64,000 bases of DNA from Frigoribacterium faeni (GCF_011761235.1 NZ_JAAOYW010000002.1:930001-994000), one strand, 5' to 3'; counted from the first letter of the stretch, positions 33,921 through 43,262 are shown. The notes: generated by a model from the letters alone, not told the origin. Program-made: numbers and translations.

Positions 33921-34238
33921 TCAGGCGCGCGGGTCGCCCTCGTCGAGCCACGAGGGCGGAGACGGCCGCGGGTGCCGGAACGTCTGCACGATCCCGACCA
34001 GGCAGAACACGAACACGAGAGCCACCAGCACGGCGAACACGATGCGGAGCGGCGTCAGCTCCTCGCCGCGGCTCACCGACACGCCGACCGTGACGAGGTC
34101 GAGCAGCAGCGGGAACGCGAGCACTCCCCAGAGGAACGGCGCCCCGGTGAAGGTGGGCCACTGCAGGCGCCGACGGCCCCCTCGGCCCGGCTCGGATCGT
34201 CGGTCCCGGTCGTCGTGCCCGGTGTCGTGGTCGCTCAT
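33921..34238 (-). CDS. Small two-span membrane protein
   Basis: A 105-residue protein with a polar Asp/His/Arg N-terminus (~30 residues), two membrane spans (about 38-58 and 67-90) and a short polar tail. It could be a small integral membrane protein of a widespread but unnamed actinobacterial type. GAGGGGG precedes the ATG. Confidence 0.65.
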   Translation of the reverse strand: MSDHDTGHDDRDRRSEPGRGGRRRLQWPTFTGAPFLWGVLAFPLLLDLVTVGVSVSRGEELTPLRIVFAVLVALVFVFCLVGIVQTFRHPRPSPPSWLDEGDPRA

Positions 34239-34406
34239 GGTGACCCCCTCGTGGTCGTCGTCGACCCGTCCACAGTACGCCGCGCCTCCTTCGTCCACAG
34301 GGGGAGGCGGCAGGGCGTCCGTCCGCAGGCCCGGCACCCGAGGAGGCGGCGTCCAGGCCGGGACTGCGAGCATGGAGGCCCCTCGACCCCTCACCAGGAG
34401 CCGCCC

Positions 34407-34850
34407 GTGTCGCCTCGCACCTTCTTCCGTTCGTTCGCCGTCGCCGAGGTCGTGACCTGGGCCCTGCTGATCGGCGGCATGCTGCTCAAGTACGTGGCGA
34501 AGGTGGGCGACTGGCCGGTCAGCGTCGCGGGGCCGATCCACGGCTTCGTGTTCCTGGCGTACCTGGTGGCCGGCGTCGTCGTGGCCGTGAACCAGCGCTG
34601 GTCGGTCGGCGTCACGGCGCTCGCGCTCGCCAGCGCCGTCGTGCCGTTCGCGTCGCTGCCGGTCGAGCGCTCGATCGATCGTCGCGGCGGCCTCACCGGC
34701 GACTGGCGCCGGACGGCGACCGACGACCCGCGCGACCGGCTGCTGCGGTGGGTGCTCGGCCACCTCGCGCTCGCGGTCGTGCTGCTGGTGGCGGCCGTCG
34801 TGGTCGTCTTCGTGCTGCTGTTGATCGTCGGGCCGCCGGTCGGCGGCTGA
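34407..34850 (+). CDS. DUF3817 family membrane protein
   Basis: A 147-residue integral membrane protein matching DUF3817: FFRSFAVAEVVTWALLIGG, then KYVAKVGDWPVSVAGPIHGFVFLAYL and the ASAVVPFASLPVERSI segment. Four spans are likely; the C-terminal one (~120-143) extends the usual domain. Function unknown. The GTG start is 6 bases after AGGAG. Confidence 0.8.
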   Translation: MSPRTFFRSFAVAEVVTWALLIGGMLLKYVAKVGDWPVSVAGPIHGFVFLAYLVAGVVVAVNQRWSVGVTALALASAVVPFASLPVERSIDRRGGLTGDWRRTATDDPRDRLLRWVLGHLALAVVLLVAAVVVVFVLLLIVGPPVGG

Positions 34851-34892
34851 TGCCCGAGGAGGCGGCAGCTGCCAGACCTGGACGCCCGCCCC

Positions 34893-34911
34893 GATACCCC
34901 CCTAGGGTATC
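34893..34911 (+). promoter_or_regulatory. CsoR-type copper operator overlapping the copB -10 box
   Basis: GATACCCCCCTAGGGTATC is a perfect 7+7 inverted repeat with a 5-nt spacer, matching the TACCC-N5-GGGTA plan of CsoR operators. It contains TAGGGT, which ends exactly 6 nt before the copB ATG. A bound repressor would thus cover the -10 box and start site of a leaderless copper-exporter mRNA; copper would release it. Confidence 0.82.
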
Positions 34912-34914
34912 TCC

Positions 34915-37233
34915 ATGAGCACCTCGCACGACCACCCTGCCCCCGGCGACGACCCGCAGCCCGGGGCCGACCACTCGGGCCTGGCCACGGCCGCCCACGG
35001 GCAGGAGGCCGCCGCGGCGGGGGAGGCGCACGCCGCGGGTGCCGAGCACGACGCGCACACCGCGGGTGCCGGGCACGCCGGGCACGCGGGCCAGCACGGC
35101 CACGCGGAGCACGACGCCCACGCCGCCCACGCCGCCCACGCCGCCCACGCCGGCCACGACGCGCACGCAGGCCACGCCGGCCACCACGGCCACGGCGACC
35201 ACGCCGCGCAGTTCCGCGACAAGTTCTGGGTGAGCTTGGTCGTCGCCGTGCCGGTCGTCGTCTTCAGCTCGATGTTCGCGGGCCTGCTCGGCTACGAGGT
35301 GCCGTCGTTCCCGGGCGCCGAGTGGATCTCGCCCGTGCTCGGCACGTTCCTCTTCGCCTGGGGAGGCTGGCCTTTCCTCAGCGGAGGCGTCTCCGAGGCA
35401 CGGTCGCGGCAGCCCGGCATGATGCTGCTCATCGCCCTGGCGATCACGGTCGCGTTCGTCGCGAGCTGGGCGACGACGCTCGGCATCGGCGGCCTCGACC
35501 TCGACTTCTGGTGGGAGCTCGCCCTCCTCGTCGTCATCATGCTGCTCGGCCACTGGATCGAGATGCGCGCCCTGGGCGCCGCCTCCGGAGCCCTCGACGC
35601 GCTCGCCGCGCTGCTCCCCGACACGGCCGACCGGGTCGACGGCGACACGGCCCGCGACGGCACCGCAGCCGACGCCGCCCGCGACGGCACCGCCGGTGAC
35701 TCGGCCGCCGACGGCACCACGACCGAGGTCCCCCTCGCCGACCTGGTCTCGGGCGACGTCGTGCTCGTCCGCTCGGGCGCGCGGGTGCCCGCCGACGGGG
35801 TGGTCGTGGTCGGCTCCGCCGAGATGGACGAGTCGATGGTCACGGGGGAGTCGCGCACCGTCTCGCGCGGCGAGGGCGACCGCGTGGTCGCCGGCACCGT
35901 CGCGACCGACGGCGCGCTGCGCGTCCGGGTCACGGCGGTCGGCGACGACACGGCGCTCGCCGGCATCCGGCGCCTCGTGGCCGAGGCCCAGGCGTCGTCG
36001 TCGCGCGCCCAGGCCCTCGCCGACCGGGCGGCCGCGCTGCTCTTCTGGTTCGCCTCGGGTGCCGGGGTGGTCACCTTCGTCGTGTGGCTCCTCCTCGGCG
36101 ACGTCGACCAGGCGATCACGCGGACGGTGACCGTCCTCGTCATCGCCTGCCCGCACGCCCTCGGCCTGGCGATCCCGCTCGTCATCGCCATCTCGACCGA
36201 GCGTGCGGCGCGCGCCGGGGTCCTCGTCAAGGACAGGCTCGCGCTCGAGCGCATGCGCACCGTCGACACCGTGCTCTTCGACAAGACCGGCACCCTCACC
36301 CGGGGCGAGCCCGGCCTCACGGACGTGGCCGTCGCCTCCTCGTCCGACGCTCCGACGCGCGACGAGGCGCTGCGCCTGGCCGCGGCGGCCGAGCGCGACA
36401 GCGAGCACCCCGTCGCCCGCGCGCTGGTGCGTGCCGCGGCCGAGGGCGGAGCGCAGGAGGCGCGGGTCGAGTCGTTCCGGTCGCTCACCGGCAGCGGCGT
36501 CAGAGCCCGGGTCGACGGGGTCGACGTGAGCGTCGGAGGCCCGGGCCTGCTCCGCGACCACGAGCTCGAGGTGCCCGCCGACCTGGCGGCCGCCGCCGAG
36601 CCGTGGCGGGCCGACGGCGCCGCCGTGCTCTGGCTCGTCCGGTCGGGAGTCGTCGTCGCCGCCTTCGCGCTGCGCGACGAGGTGCGCCCGGAGTCGGCGG
36701 AGGCGGTGCGCCGGCTGCACGACGCGGGGGTGCGGGTCGCCATGGTGACGGGCGACGCACAGCAGGTCGCCGACTCGGTCGCCCGGCAGCTGGGCCTCGA
36801 CGAGGTGTTCGCCGAGGTGCGCCCCGACGAGAAGGACGCCCGCGTCGCCGAGCTGCAGCAGCGCGGCCAGCGCGTGGCGATGGTGGGCGACGGTGTCAAC
36901 GACGCCCCGGCCCTGGCCCGGGCCGACGTCGGCATCGCGATCGGCGCCGGCACCGACGTCGCCGTGGAGTCCGCCGGGGTCGTGCTCGCATCGGACGACC
37001 CGCGCGCCGTGCTCTCGGTCATCTCGCTGTCGCGGGTCGGCTACCGCAAGATGATCCAGAACCTCGTCTGGGGAGCGGGCTACAACGTGCTCTCGGTGCC
37101 GCTCGCCGCCGGGGTCCTCGCCCCCGTCGGCTTCGTGCTCTCGCCCGCCGCCGGGGCGGTGCTCATGAGCCTCTCGACCGTCATCGTCGCGCTCAACGCA
37201 CAGCTGCTCCGCCGCTGGCGCCCCGCCGCCTGA
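34915..37233 (+). CDS. copB: Copper-exporting P1B-type ATPase (CopB type)
   Basis: A 772-residue heavy-metal ATPase. The first ~97 residues contain about two dozen histidines in HAGHA/HDAHA repeats, a metal-binding tail in place of a CxxC domain. The membrane motif is C412-P-H (IACPHALGLAIPL), characteristic of the CopB subgroup (P1B-3) rather than CPC pumps. Cytoplasmic motifs are MVTGES, the phosphorylated D456 in FDKTGTLT, the SEHPVA nucleotide motif and GDGVNDAPALARADVG. A short DGTAADAARDGTAGD repeat interrupts the actuator domain. Regulation by a CsoR-like repressor is implied by the operator at 34893. Confidence 0.94.
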   Translation: MSTSHDHPAPGDDPQPGADHSGLATAAHGQEAAAAGEAHAAGAEHDAHTAGAGHAGHAGQHGHAEHDAHAAHAAHAAHAGHDAHAGHAGHHGHGDHAAQFRDKFWVSLVVAVPVVVFSSMFAGLLGYEVPSFPGAEWISPVLGTFLFAWGGWPFLSGGVSEARSRQPGMMLLIALAITVAFVASWATTLGIGGLDLDFWWELALLVVIMLLGHWIEMRALGAASGALDALAALLPDTADRVDGDTARDGTAADAARDGTAGDSAADGTTTEVPLADLVSGDVVLVRSGARVPADGVVVVGSAEMDESMVTGESRTVSRGEGDRVVAGTVATDGALRVRVTAVGDDTALAGIRRLVAEAQASSSRAQALADRAAALLFWFASGAGVVTFVVWLLLGDVDQAITRTVTVLVIACPHALGLAIPLVIAISTERAARAGVLVKDRLALERMRTVDTVLFDKTGTLTRGEPGLTDVAVASSSDAPTRDEALRLAAAAERDSEHPVARALVRAAAEGGAQEARVESFRSLTGSGVRARVDGVDVSVGGPGLLRDHELEVPADLAAAAEPWRADGAAVLWLVRSGVVVAAFALRDEVRPESAEAVRRLHDAGVRVAMVTGDAQQVADSVARQLGLDEVFAEVRPDEKDARVAELQQRGQRVAMVGDGVNDAPALARADVGIAIGAGTDVAVESAGVVLASDDPRAVLSVISLSRVGYRKMIQNLVWGAGYNVLSVPLAAGVLAPVGFVLSPAAGAVLMSLSTVIVALNAQLLRRWRPAA

Positions 37234-37377
37234 CCCGCGCCTCCGGCTCCGCCGGCTCCGCGCGCCTACGCGCCCGCCCCGACCCGCGCCGCCGGCTCCG
37301 CCGGCTCCGCGCGCCTACGCGCCCGCCCCGCCCCGCTCGCCGCCTCGCCGCCGCCCGACCTGTCCCCGCCCGGCGTC

Positions 37378-37458
37378 GCAAATGCCGACCGCGAGATCTG
37401 CAACACCGGGAAATCCGGTTGTTGCATCCCCCGCGCCGCCCGATCGGTCGGCATTTGC
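37378..37458 (+). repeat. 81-nt palindromic element (family A, copy 5)
   Basis: Exactly 81 nt, perfect ends, + orientation. The inner palindrome (37399-37426) is well formed: TGCAACACCGG, a short loop, CCGGTTGTTGCA. It follows copB by 144 bp, after a CCGGCTCCGCGCGCCTACGC direct repeat. Confidence 0.87.
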
Positions 37459-37582
37459 GGCCCTGGAACCGTCACCGTAAGGCGGGCGGAAGGCGACATG
37501 GAGGCGCCCCTCCCCGAGCCACCCTGCTGATCCGTGCGTCCGTGCGGCCGCCCCGCCCACCGCGTGCGTGCGCCCGCGCCCC

Positions 37583-37801
<219 letters not shown>

Positions 37802-37804
<3 letters not shown>

Positions 37805-37925
37805 CGGGGGCGGCGGCAGCGCGGAGACGGCGCGTGCGAGTGCGGAGGCGGCGGCGGCGAGGAGGCGGCGCGTGCGGGGTGCGGGGGCGGCGGCAGCGCG
37901 GAGGCGGTGCCTGCGCCGCGGGCAC
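37802..37925. repeat. Imperfect direct repeats, G-rich
   Basis: The unit GTGCGGGGGCGGCGGCAGCG with GCGGAG following occurs at about 37802 and 37878, separated by related GCGGAGGCGG sequence. No gene or hairpin is recognisable in it. Confidence 0.55.
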
Positions 37926-37950
37926 GGCTGACAGTTCGCTGATGATTCAG

Positions 37951-37978
37951 TTGCTAAGAGATCTCGTGGGGTTAGCGT
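37951..37978 (+). promoter_or_regulatory. Promoter of the TspO gene
   Basis: TTGCTA and TAGCGT are 16 bp apart, and TAGCGT ends 7 nt before the ATG, giving a leaderless transcript. The spacer holds the dyad GAGATCTC (37958-37965), possibly an operator. Confidence 0.6.
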
Positions 37979-37985
37979 CGCCCGC

Positions 37986-38837
37986 ATGAGCACAGCAGCG
38001 ACCCGTCCCGCCACCTCCACCGCACCTCCTGCGTCCGCCGACGTCGTCCGGCAGGTCGTCGTCGTGGTGGGCGCGGTGCTCGCGATCGTCCTCGCCGCGG
38101 TCGGCTCCGGGGCGTTCGGGGGCACCTCCGTGTCGGGCGCCTCGGGCGGCGCGCTCAGCGCCGACGCGACCCCGATCGCCCCCGCGACCACCGCCTTCTC
38201 GATCTGGTCGGTCATCTACGCGGGACTCGTCGCGTACACCGTCTACCAGGCGCTCCCCGGTCAGCGGGCCGTCGACCGGCACCGCCGCCTCGGGTACTGG
38301 GTCGCCGCCTCCATGCTGCTGAACGCCGCGTGGCTCTTCGCGGCCGTCCAGCTCGGACAGGTCTGGCTCAGCGTCGTCGTGATCGTGGCGCTGCTCGCGG
38401 TGCTGGTGCGGATCTTCCTGCTCGTCGTCCACACCCCCACCCGCAGCCGGGTCGACGCCGTCGTCACCGACGGCACGATGGGCCTCTACCTCGGCTGGGT
38501 CTCGGTCGCGACCGCGGCGAACATCGCGGCAGCCCTGGTCGAGTCGGGCTTCGACGGCCTCGGCCTGCCGAGCAGCGCGTGGTCGAGCGTCGTGCTCACC
38601 GTCGCCGGGCTCTCGGGCGTCGCGGTCGCCGTCGCGGGCCGTGGACGCGTGGCCCCGATGCTCTCGCTGGTCTGGGGCCTCGCCTGGGTCGCCGTCGGCC
38701 GGTTCGCGGGCCAGCCGCTCGACGTGGCCGCGGGGATCACCGCGCTCGTCGCGGCGGCCGTGGTGCTCGTCGCTGTGGTGGTGCTGCGGCTGCGTGCCGA
38801 GCGCGACCGGGGCGCCTCGCGACTCCGCGCCTCCTGA
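37986..38837 (+). CDS. TspO/MBR family tryptophan-rich sensory protein
   Basis: A 283-residue membrane protein of the TspO/MBR (peripheral benzodiazepine receptor-like) group. Recognisable segments are AFSIWSVIYAGLVAYTVYQ, SMLLNAAWLFA and GLYLGWVSVATAANIAAAL. Members bind porphyrins or modulate stress responses. At 283 residues it is longer than the classical ~160-residue TspO, with extra spans at both ends, as common in actinobacterial homologues; seven to eight spans are expected. A good promoter with leaderless spacing lies just upstream. Confidence 0.82.
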   Translation: MSTAATRPATSTAPPASADVVRQVVVVVGAVLAIVLAAVGSGAFGGTSVSGASGGALSADATPIAPATTAFSIWSVIYAGLVAYTVYQALPGQRAVDRHRRLGYWVAASMLLNAAWLFAAVQLGQVWLSVVVIVALLAVLVRIFLLVVHTPTRSRVDAVVTDGTMGLYLGWVSVATAANIAAALVESGFDGLGLPSSAWSSVVLTVAGLSGVAVAVAGRGRVAPMLSLVWGLAWVAVGRFAGQPLDVAAGITALVAAAVVLVAVVVLRLRAERDRGASRLRAS

Positions 38838-38881
38838 GCCGCGGGCTGGCCTGGCCGAGCGCCGCGCACGCCCGAGCAAGC

Positions 38882-38953
38882 TCGAGGGCGGGTCTTCCGG
38901 GCCGAGGGCGGGTCGCGACGGACCCGCCCTCGAGCCGGAAGACCCGCCCTCGA
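38882..38953. repeat. 72-nt hairpin (family G, copy 1)
   Basis: Arms of 33 nt pair almost perfectly around the 6-nt loop GCGACG. Each arm has the constant block CGAGGGCGGGTC twice, separated by TTCCGGGC. A second 72-nt copy is at 62784. Between convergent tspO and aldo/keto reductase genes. Confidence 0.87.
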
Positions 38954-39002
38954 CGTCAGGGGCGGCAGCCCGCACGAGCAACTCGCACGGGCAGGGGCAG
39001 CC

Positions 39003-40040
39003 CTACCGCCCGCCGACGAGCTTCCGCCCGCGCTGCGCCACGCCGGCCACCCCGTACGGGTAGTCGTCGACGCGGGGCGTGCTGGCCGTGTCCAGGCGGG
39101 CGAGCTCGTCGTCGGTGAGCTCCCGCGCGAGGTCGGAGGCGCCGAGGTTGTCGTCGAGCTGAGCGACCGTCCGCGCCCCGAGGATCACCGACGTCACGGC
39201 CGGCTGCCGCAGCAGCCACGCGAGCGAGACCTGCGACGAGGAGGCGCCGTGCGCGTCCGCGACGGAGGCGACCGCCTCGACGGCGGCCCAGGTCCTCGGG
39301 TCCGCGTTGCGCGCCTCCCAGGCCTCCATGCCGCGTGTCGGGTCCTCGCCCAGGCGGGTCGCGCCGGTGGGGGCCTCGTCGCGGCGGTACTTACCGCTCA
39401 GCCAGCCGCCGGCCAGCGGCGACCAGGGCAGCAGGCCGATTCCGGCGTCGAGCGAGGCCGGCACGATCTCGTGCTCGATGTCGCGCACGAGCAGGTTGTA
39501 CTGCGGCTGCAGGGTGACGGGCGGGGCGAAGCCGAGCGCCTGGGCGCGGGCGACGGCCTTGGTGAGCTGCCAGCCGAGGTAGTTCGAGAAGCCGTAGTAG
39601 CCGATCTTGCCGGCGCTGATCGCGTCGTCGAGGAACCGCAGGGTCTCGTCGATCGGCGTGAAGGAGTCCCAGGCGTGCATCTGGTACAGGTCGACGTGCT
39701 CGACGCCGAGCCTCGTCAGCGACGCGTCGAGCGCCGTGGCGAGGTGGCGGCGCGAGAGGCCGACGTCGTTGGGGCCGTCGCCCATCGGGAACCGGCCCTT
39801 CGTCGCGAGGACGACCTGGGCGGCCTCCGTGGGGTGCGACGCGAGCCAGCGCCCGATGATCTGCTCGGAGGTGCCCGCCGAGTACACGTCGGCGGTGTCG
39901 ACGAGCGTGCCGCCGGCCGCGACGAAGGCGCCGAGCATCTGGTGGGAGGTGGTCTCGTCGGCTTCGGCGCCGAACGTCATGGTGCCCAGTGTCAGCTCCG
40001 ACACGGAGGCACCGCTGTTCCCGAGGGTCCTGTAGTCCAT
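39003..40040 (-). CDS. Aldo/keto reductase
   Basis: A 345-residue NADPH-dependent aldo/keto reductase (TIM barrel) of the type acting on small aldehydes or ketones. Catalytic residues lie in LVDTADVYSAG (Asp and Tyr), ATKGRF (Lys) and YQMHAWD (His). NADP contacts are YGFSNYLGWQL and ILGARTVAQLDDNLGA. TAGCGT is 6 nt before the ATG (leaderless). Substrate unknown. Confidence 0.92.
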   Translation of the reverse strand: MDYRTLGNSGASVSELTLGTMTFGAEADETTSHQMLGAFVAAGGTLVDTADVYSAGTSEQIIGRWLASHPTEAAQVVLATKGRFPMGDGPNDVGLSRRHLATALDASLTRLGVEHVDLYQMHAWDSFTPIDETLRFLDDAISAGKIGYYGFSNYLGWQLTKAVARAQALGFAPPVTLQPQYNLLVRDIEHEIVPASLDAGIGLLPWSPLAGGWLSGKYRRDEAPTGATRLGEDPTRGMEAWEARNADPRTWAAVEAVASVADAHGASSSQVSLAWLLRQPAVTSVILGARTVAQLDDNLGASDLARELTDDELARLDTASTPRVDDYPYGVAGVAQRGRKLVGGR

Positions 40041-40279
40041 GGCCCGACGCTACGCCGTGCGCCCGACCGGGGCCGAGTGCGGGCCGACCCGAGGAGGCGC
40101 GGGTCGACTCCCCGGGACCCGCTTCGATACCAGGCGGTCGGGGGAGAGTCGCCCGCCGCGCCGCCTCGGGCTACCATCACGCCATCGGCGGATCAGGCCG
40201 ATGCGACCCGAGGTCCTCACCGTCACCGCCGCGGTCGCCCACGGGGCCCCCTGCCTCGCCGGACGGACGGGAGGGACGC

Positions 40280-41440
40280 ATGGGCACGCCGGGCTGGTCC
40301 TCCTCGCCGGGCGCAGCCGACCCGCACCGCGCAGCCGACCCGCACCGCGCGGCCGACCCGCACCGCGCGGCCGACCCGCACCGCGCGTCCGACCCGCACC
40401 GCGCAGCTCCCTCGCGTCCCGCCTCCGGCAGCTCGATCGCCCCCTCGTGGCTCGTCGCCGACGGCCGCCGCCCCGACCTCGACGACCCGCGGGTGCGCGG
40501 CATCGAGACGCACGACCCCGCGGTCGCGCACGCGGCCATCGGGCGTCTCTACCGGATCCGCGACCTCGCGCCGGCGACGGGGCCCGACTTCCGCTTCGGC
40601 CGGGCCGTGTCGGGCGACGAGCGGTTCGCCATGGGCGACATCCACTACCGGGGCCGGCTGCACGCGGTGAGCGAGCCGCAGCCCGAGTCCTTCTGCGTCA
40701 GCCGGGTGCTCGCGGGCCGCTACGGGCTGTCGGACGGGCGCGACGAGATCCGGGCGGCGCCCGGCGACCGCTTCGTGTTCCCCAGCGACCGCGTCAAGGA
40801 GCACCACTGGGACGACATGCACCTCGGCCAGGTGATGCTCGACCGCGCCGCCGTCGAGCGCGAGCTCGCGGGGCTGTCGCTGACGACGCCGCCCGAGGGG
40901 CTGCAGACGCTCTCGATGGAGCCCGTCTCGGACGCGCTCGGCGAGCACTGGGCCAGCACGACCCGGCACCTGCTCGACGGGGTGCTCTCGAACGACGCGG
41001 CGATGGCCAGCCCGCTGGTGCGGTCGGCGGCGTTCCGCTCGCTCGTGACGGCCTTCGTCGAGGCCTTCGAGACGACCGCCGTGGGCACGGCCAGGCCCGC
41101 CGACGCCGGGGCGCTGCCCTCGACGGTGCGGCGTGCGCTCGCCTTCGTCGAGGAGCACGCCCACGACGACATCGGCGTCGTCGAGATCGCGGAGGCGGCC
41201 CGCCTGACCCCGAGGGGGCTCCAGCTGGCCTTCCGTCGCCACCTCGACACCACCCCGACCGCCGCCCTGCGCGCGGCCCGACTACGCGGCGCCCACGCCG
41301 ACCTCGAGGTCGGCGACCCCACCCGCGGGCACACGGTCGCGGGCATCGCCCTCAGCTGGGGCTTCGCGAACCCCGGGCGCTTCGCGGCGATGTACGCGGC
41401 GCAGTTCGGCCGCACCCCGCGGGAGACGCTCGAGGCCTGA
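40280..41440 (+). CDS. AraC family transcriptional regulator
   Basis: A 386-residue AraC-type regulator. Residues ~60-220 resemble the AraC-binding (cupin-like) domain, and the last ~110 residues carry the two helix-turn-helices (IAEAARLTPRGLQLAFRRH and AGIALSWGFANPGRFAAMYAAQFGRTP). The N-terminus has ADPHRA five times, coded by 18-bp tandem repeats at about 40312-40400, dispensable in appearance. GAGGG precedes the ATG. A later start around residue 45 is possible. It is divergent from the aldo/keto reductase gene. Confidence 0.85.
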   Translation: MGTPGWSSSPGAADPHRAADPHRAADPHRAADPHRASDPHRAAPSRPASGSSIAPSWLVADGRRPDLDDPRVRGIETHDPAVAHAAIGRLYRIRDLAPATGPDFRFGRAVSGDERFAMGDIHYRGRLHAVSEPQPESFCVSRVLAGRYGLSDGRDEIRAAPGDRFVFPSDRVKEHHWDDMHLGQVMLDRAAVERELAGLSLTTPPEGLQTLSMEPVSDALGEHWASTTRHLLDGVLSNDAAMASPLVRSAAFRSLVTAFVEAFETTAVGTARPADAGALPSTVRRALAFVEEHAHDDIGVVEIAEAARLTPRGLQLAFRRHLDTTPTAALRAARLRGAHADLEVGDPTRGHTVAGIALSWGFANPGRFAAMYAAQFGRTPRETLEA

Positions 41441-41805
41441 CCGGCCGGGCGCGCCGGGCCGGCCTGACCGGCCGAGCGGGCCGGGCGCGGGCGCGCGCGC
41501 AGGAGGCGGTGCGCACCTGTCGCAGGAGGGTCCCGGATCCGATCCCGCGCCTCCTTCGCTCGGTGTCCTGTCGCTTCGTTCCGTGACCACCTGGTGGTCA
41601 CGCTCGCGATCGAGGTCGCAGAATGAGTGTGCCTCGCGATTTGGGTTCAGGATCGCGAGTCGCAGCGGAACGCGCGGGGGCGTCGGGTCCCCGGCCGGAC
41701 CGCTGGGGTGCGGGTGAGGGCGTCGGGTCCCCGCCCGCACCCCCTTCTCTTCCCCCTGCGGCAGAGCATGTGAATGTCACCCGCCGGTCCGCATATCGTG
41801 TCGGC
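41441..41805. other. Intergenic region with several palindromes
   Basis: This 365-bp gap holds a degenerate GGAGGCG...CGCGCCTCC pair (41502-41556), the perfect dyad GTGACCACCTGGTGGTCAC (41583-41601), and a CTCGCGATC/GATCGCGAG pair (41603-41611 and 41651-41659). The first two may terminate the AraC transcript. I see no gene. Confidence 0.5.
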
Positions 41806-42441
41806 ATGGAGCTCCTTCGTCGAACGTCGTCCCTCGTCATCGCTGCCTGCGTCGTGTCGTCGCTGGCGTCGTGCGCCGGCAGCCAGGACGCGTCGTCCTC
41901 CCTCGGCACCGCCCCGAGCGCGACCCCGGGCGCCGTCTCCAGCTCGGACCCGTCGCTGGTCGCGGCCGTGGACGCCGTGGTCGGGCTCGTGGTCGACCGG
42001 CTCGAGACGGCGCCCGACGTGGCGGCGGCGAAGTACCTCTCCGGCCAGCCGATCGGGGATCCGGTCCGCGAGGGCGTCGTCCTCGACGCGGTGACGGCAG
42101 AGGCCGAGGAGGCGGGGGCCGACTCGAGCTGGGTCCGTTCCGTCTTCGAGGACCAGGTCGAGGCGAACAAGCAGGTGCAGCAGGCGCTGCACGCCGGGTG
42201 GGGAGCAGGCGCGGCTCAGGCGCCCGCCAGCGCCCCCGACCTCGCGACCGGCGTCCGGCCGACGCTCGACGCGATCACGCCCGAGCTCGTCGAGGCGCTC
42301 GCGGAGCTGGGGCGGCACCGGTCGGCGCCGGCGTCGGCGTCGGCGTGCCGCTCCGTGCTCGCCGAGCGGACGGCGGCCGTCGTGTCGACCCCGGAGGTCG
42401 TTGCGGCACTGCCCACGGCGTCGGCCGACCTCTGCCGCTGA
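41806..42441 (+). CDS. Secreted chorismate mutase (AroQ-gamma type), lipoprotein
   Basis: A 211-residue exported protein whose residues ~50-132 match secreted chorismate mutases: VVDRLETAPDVAAAKYLSG, PIGDPVREGVVLDAV and VFEDQVEANKQVQQ. R65, K76, D85 and R88 keep the spacing of active-site residues of the Mycobacterium tuberculosis enzyme as I recall it. A lipobox (LASC, Cys 23) suggests it is anchored outside the cell. It would convert chorismate to prephenate extracellularly, where its role is unclear. TATCGT is 6 nt before the ATG, so leaderless. Confidence 0.82.
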   Translation: MELLRRTSSLVIAACVVSSLASCAGSQDASSSLGTAPSATPGAVSSSDPSLVAAVDAVVGLVVDRLETAPDVAAAKYLSGQPIGDPVREGVVLDAVTAEAEEAGADSSWVRSVFEDQVEANKQVQQALHAGWGAGAAQAPASAPDLATGVRPTLDAITPELVEALAELGRHRSAPASASACRSVLAERTAAVVSTPEVVAALPTASADLCR

Positions 42442-42475
42442 CGGCGGCGCCCACCGCTCGGGCAGCCGGTGCGGC

Positions 42476-43063
42476 CTAGTCGCGCGCCGAGACGTCGGTG
42501 TGCACGAAGTTCGTCGCCGAGCGGCTCGCGGTCGGCCCCCGCTGGCCCTGGTAGCGCGAGCCGTACTCGCCCGAGCCGTAGGGGTGGTCGGCCGGCGAGC
42601 TGAGCCGGAAGAAGCAGAGCTGCCCGATCTTCATGCCCGGCCACAGCTTGATCGGCAGCGTCGCGACGTTCGACAGCTCGAGGGTGACGTGGCCGGTGAA
42701 GCCGGGGTCGATGAACCCGGCCGTCGAGTGGGTGAGCAGGCCGAGGCGGCCGAGCGAGCTCTTGCCCTCGAGGCGGGCGGCGACGTCGTCGGGCAGCGTG
42801 ACGCGCTCGTAGGTGCTGCCGAGCACGAACTCGCCGGGGTGCAGGATGAACGGCTCGTCGGCGGGCGTCTCGACCAGGCGCGTCAGCTCGGGCTGCTCGG
42901 CGGCCGGGTCGATGAACGGGTACTTGTGGTTGTCGAACAGCCGGAACAGGCGGTCGAGCCGCACGTCGATGCTCGACGGCTGGATCAGCGAGGGGTCGTA
43001 GGGGTCGAGGCCGATGCGTCCGGCGTCGAGCTCGAGCTTGATGTCGTGGTCGGAGAGCAGCAC
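42476..43063 (-). CDS. dcd: dCTP deaminase
   Basis: A 195-residue nucleotide enzyme that deaminates dCTP (some actinobacterial forms go directly to dUMP). Family motifs: [21 protein letters not shown] at the start, [24 protein letters not shown], the nucleotide site [23 protein letters not shown] and [10 protein letters not shown]. Length is normal. The start is GTG, with TAGGCT 6 nt upstream and no Shine-Dalgarno, a leaderless arrangement. Housekeeping enzyme of thymidylate supply. Confidence 0.95.
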   Translation of the reverse strand: MLLSDHDIKLELDAGRIGLDPYDPSLIQPSSIDVRLDRLFRLFDNHKYPFIDPAAEQPELTRLVETPADEPFILHPGEFVLGSTYERVTLPDDVAARLEGKSSLGRLGLLTHSTAGFIDPGFTGHVTLELSNVATLPIKLWPGMKIGQLCFFRLSSPADHPYGSGEYGSRYQGQRGPTASRSATNFVHTDVSARD

Positions 43064-43086
43064 GCGGTCAGCCTAGGGGGTCGCCG

Positions 43087-43262
43087 AACTCAGGATCGCG
43101 GGCCGGCCGGGTCCTGAGACGTGCACGGGGAAGGACGCACGATCCTGAGTCGTGCGAAGTCAGGAGGCGCGTTCCTGAACGAGGGAGAGGCGAGCGAGGA
43201 GTCAGGAGGCGCGGTCCTGAACGAGGGAGGGGCAGCCCGGGGTTCAGGAGGCGCGCTCCTGG
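43087..43262. repeat. TCAGGA interspersed element (family E, copy 3)
   Basis: The block is built of CTCAGGATCG/GATCCTGAG pairs and then three direct copies of (T)TCAGGAGGCGCGnTCCTG at about 43160, 43200 and 43243. Each of those is itself an inverted TCAGGA...TCCTGA. It fills the divergent gap between dcd and the quinone oxidoreductase gene. Confidence 0.72.

Noticed and set aside
33371-34161. Open frames across the 115-bp array
   Set aside because: The period is 115 bp, not a multiple of three, so each unit is read in a different frame; there is no domain or ribosome-binding site.
41603-41659. Attachment-site-like CTCGCGATC/GATCGCGAG pair before the chorismate mutase gene
   Set aside because: Arms are only 9 bp, no integrase is nearby, and a simple hairpin explains it.
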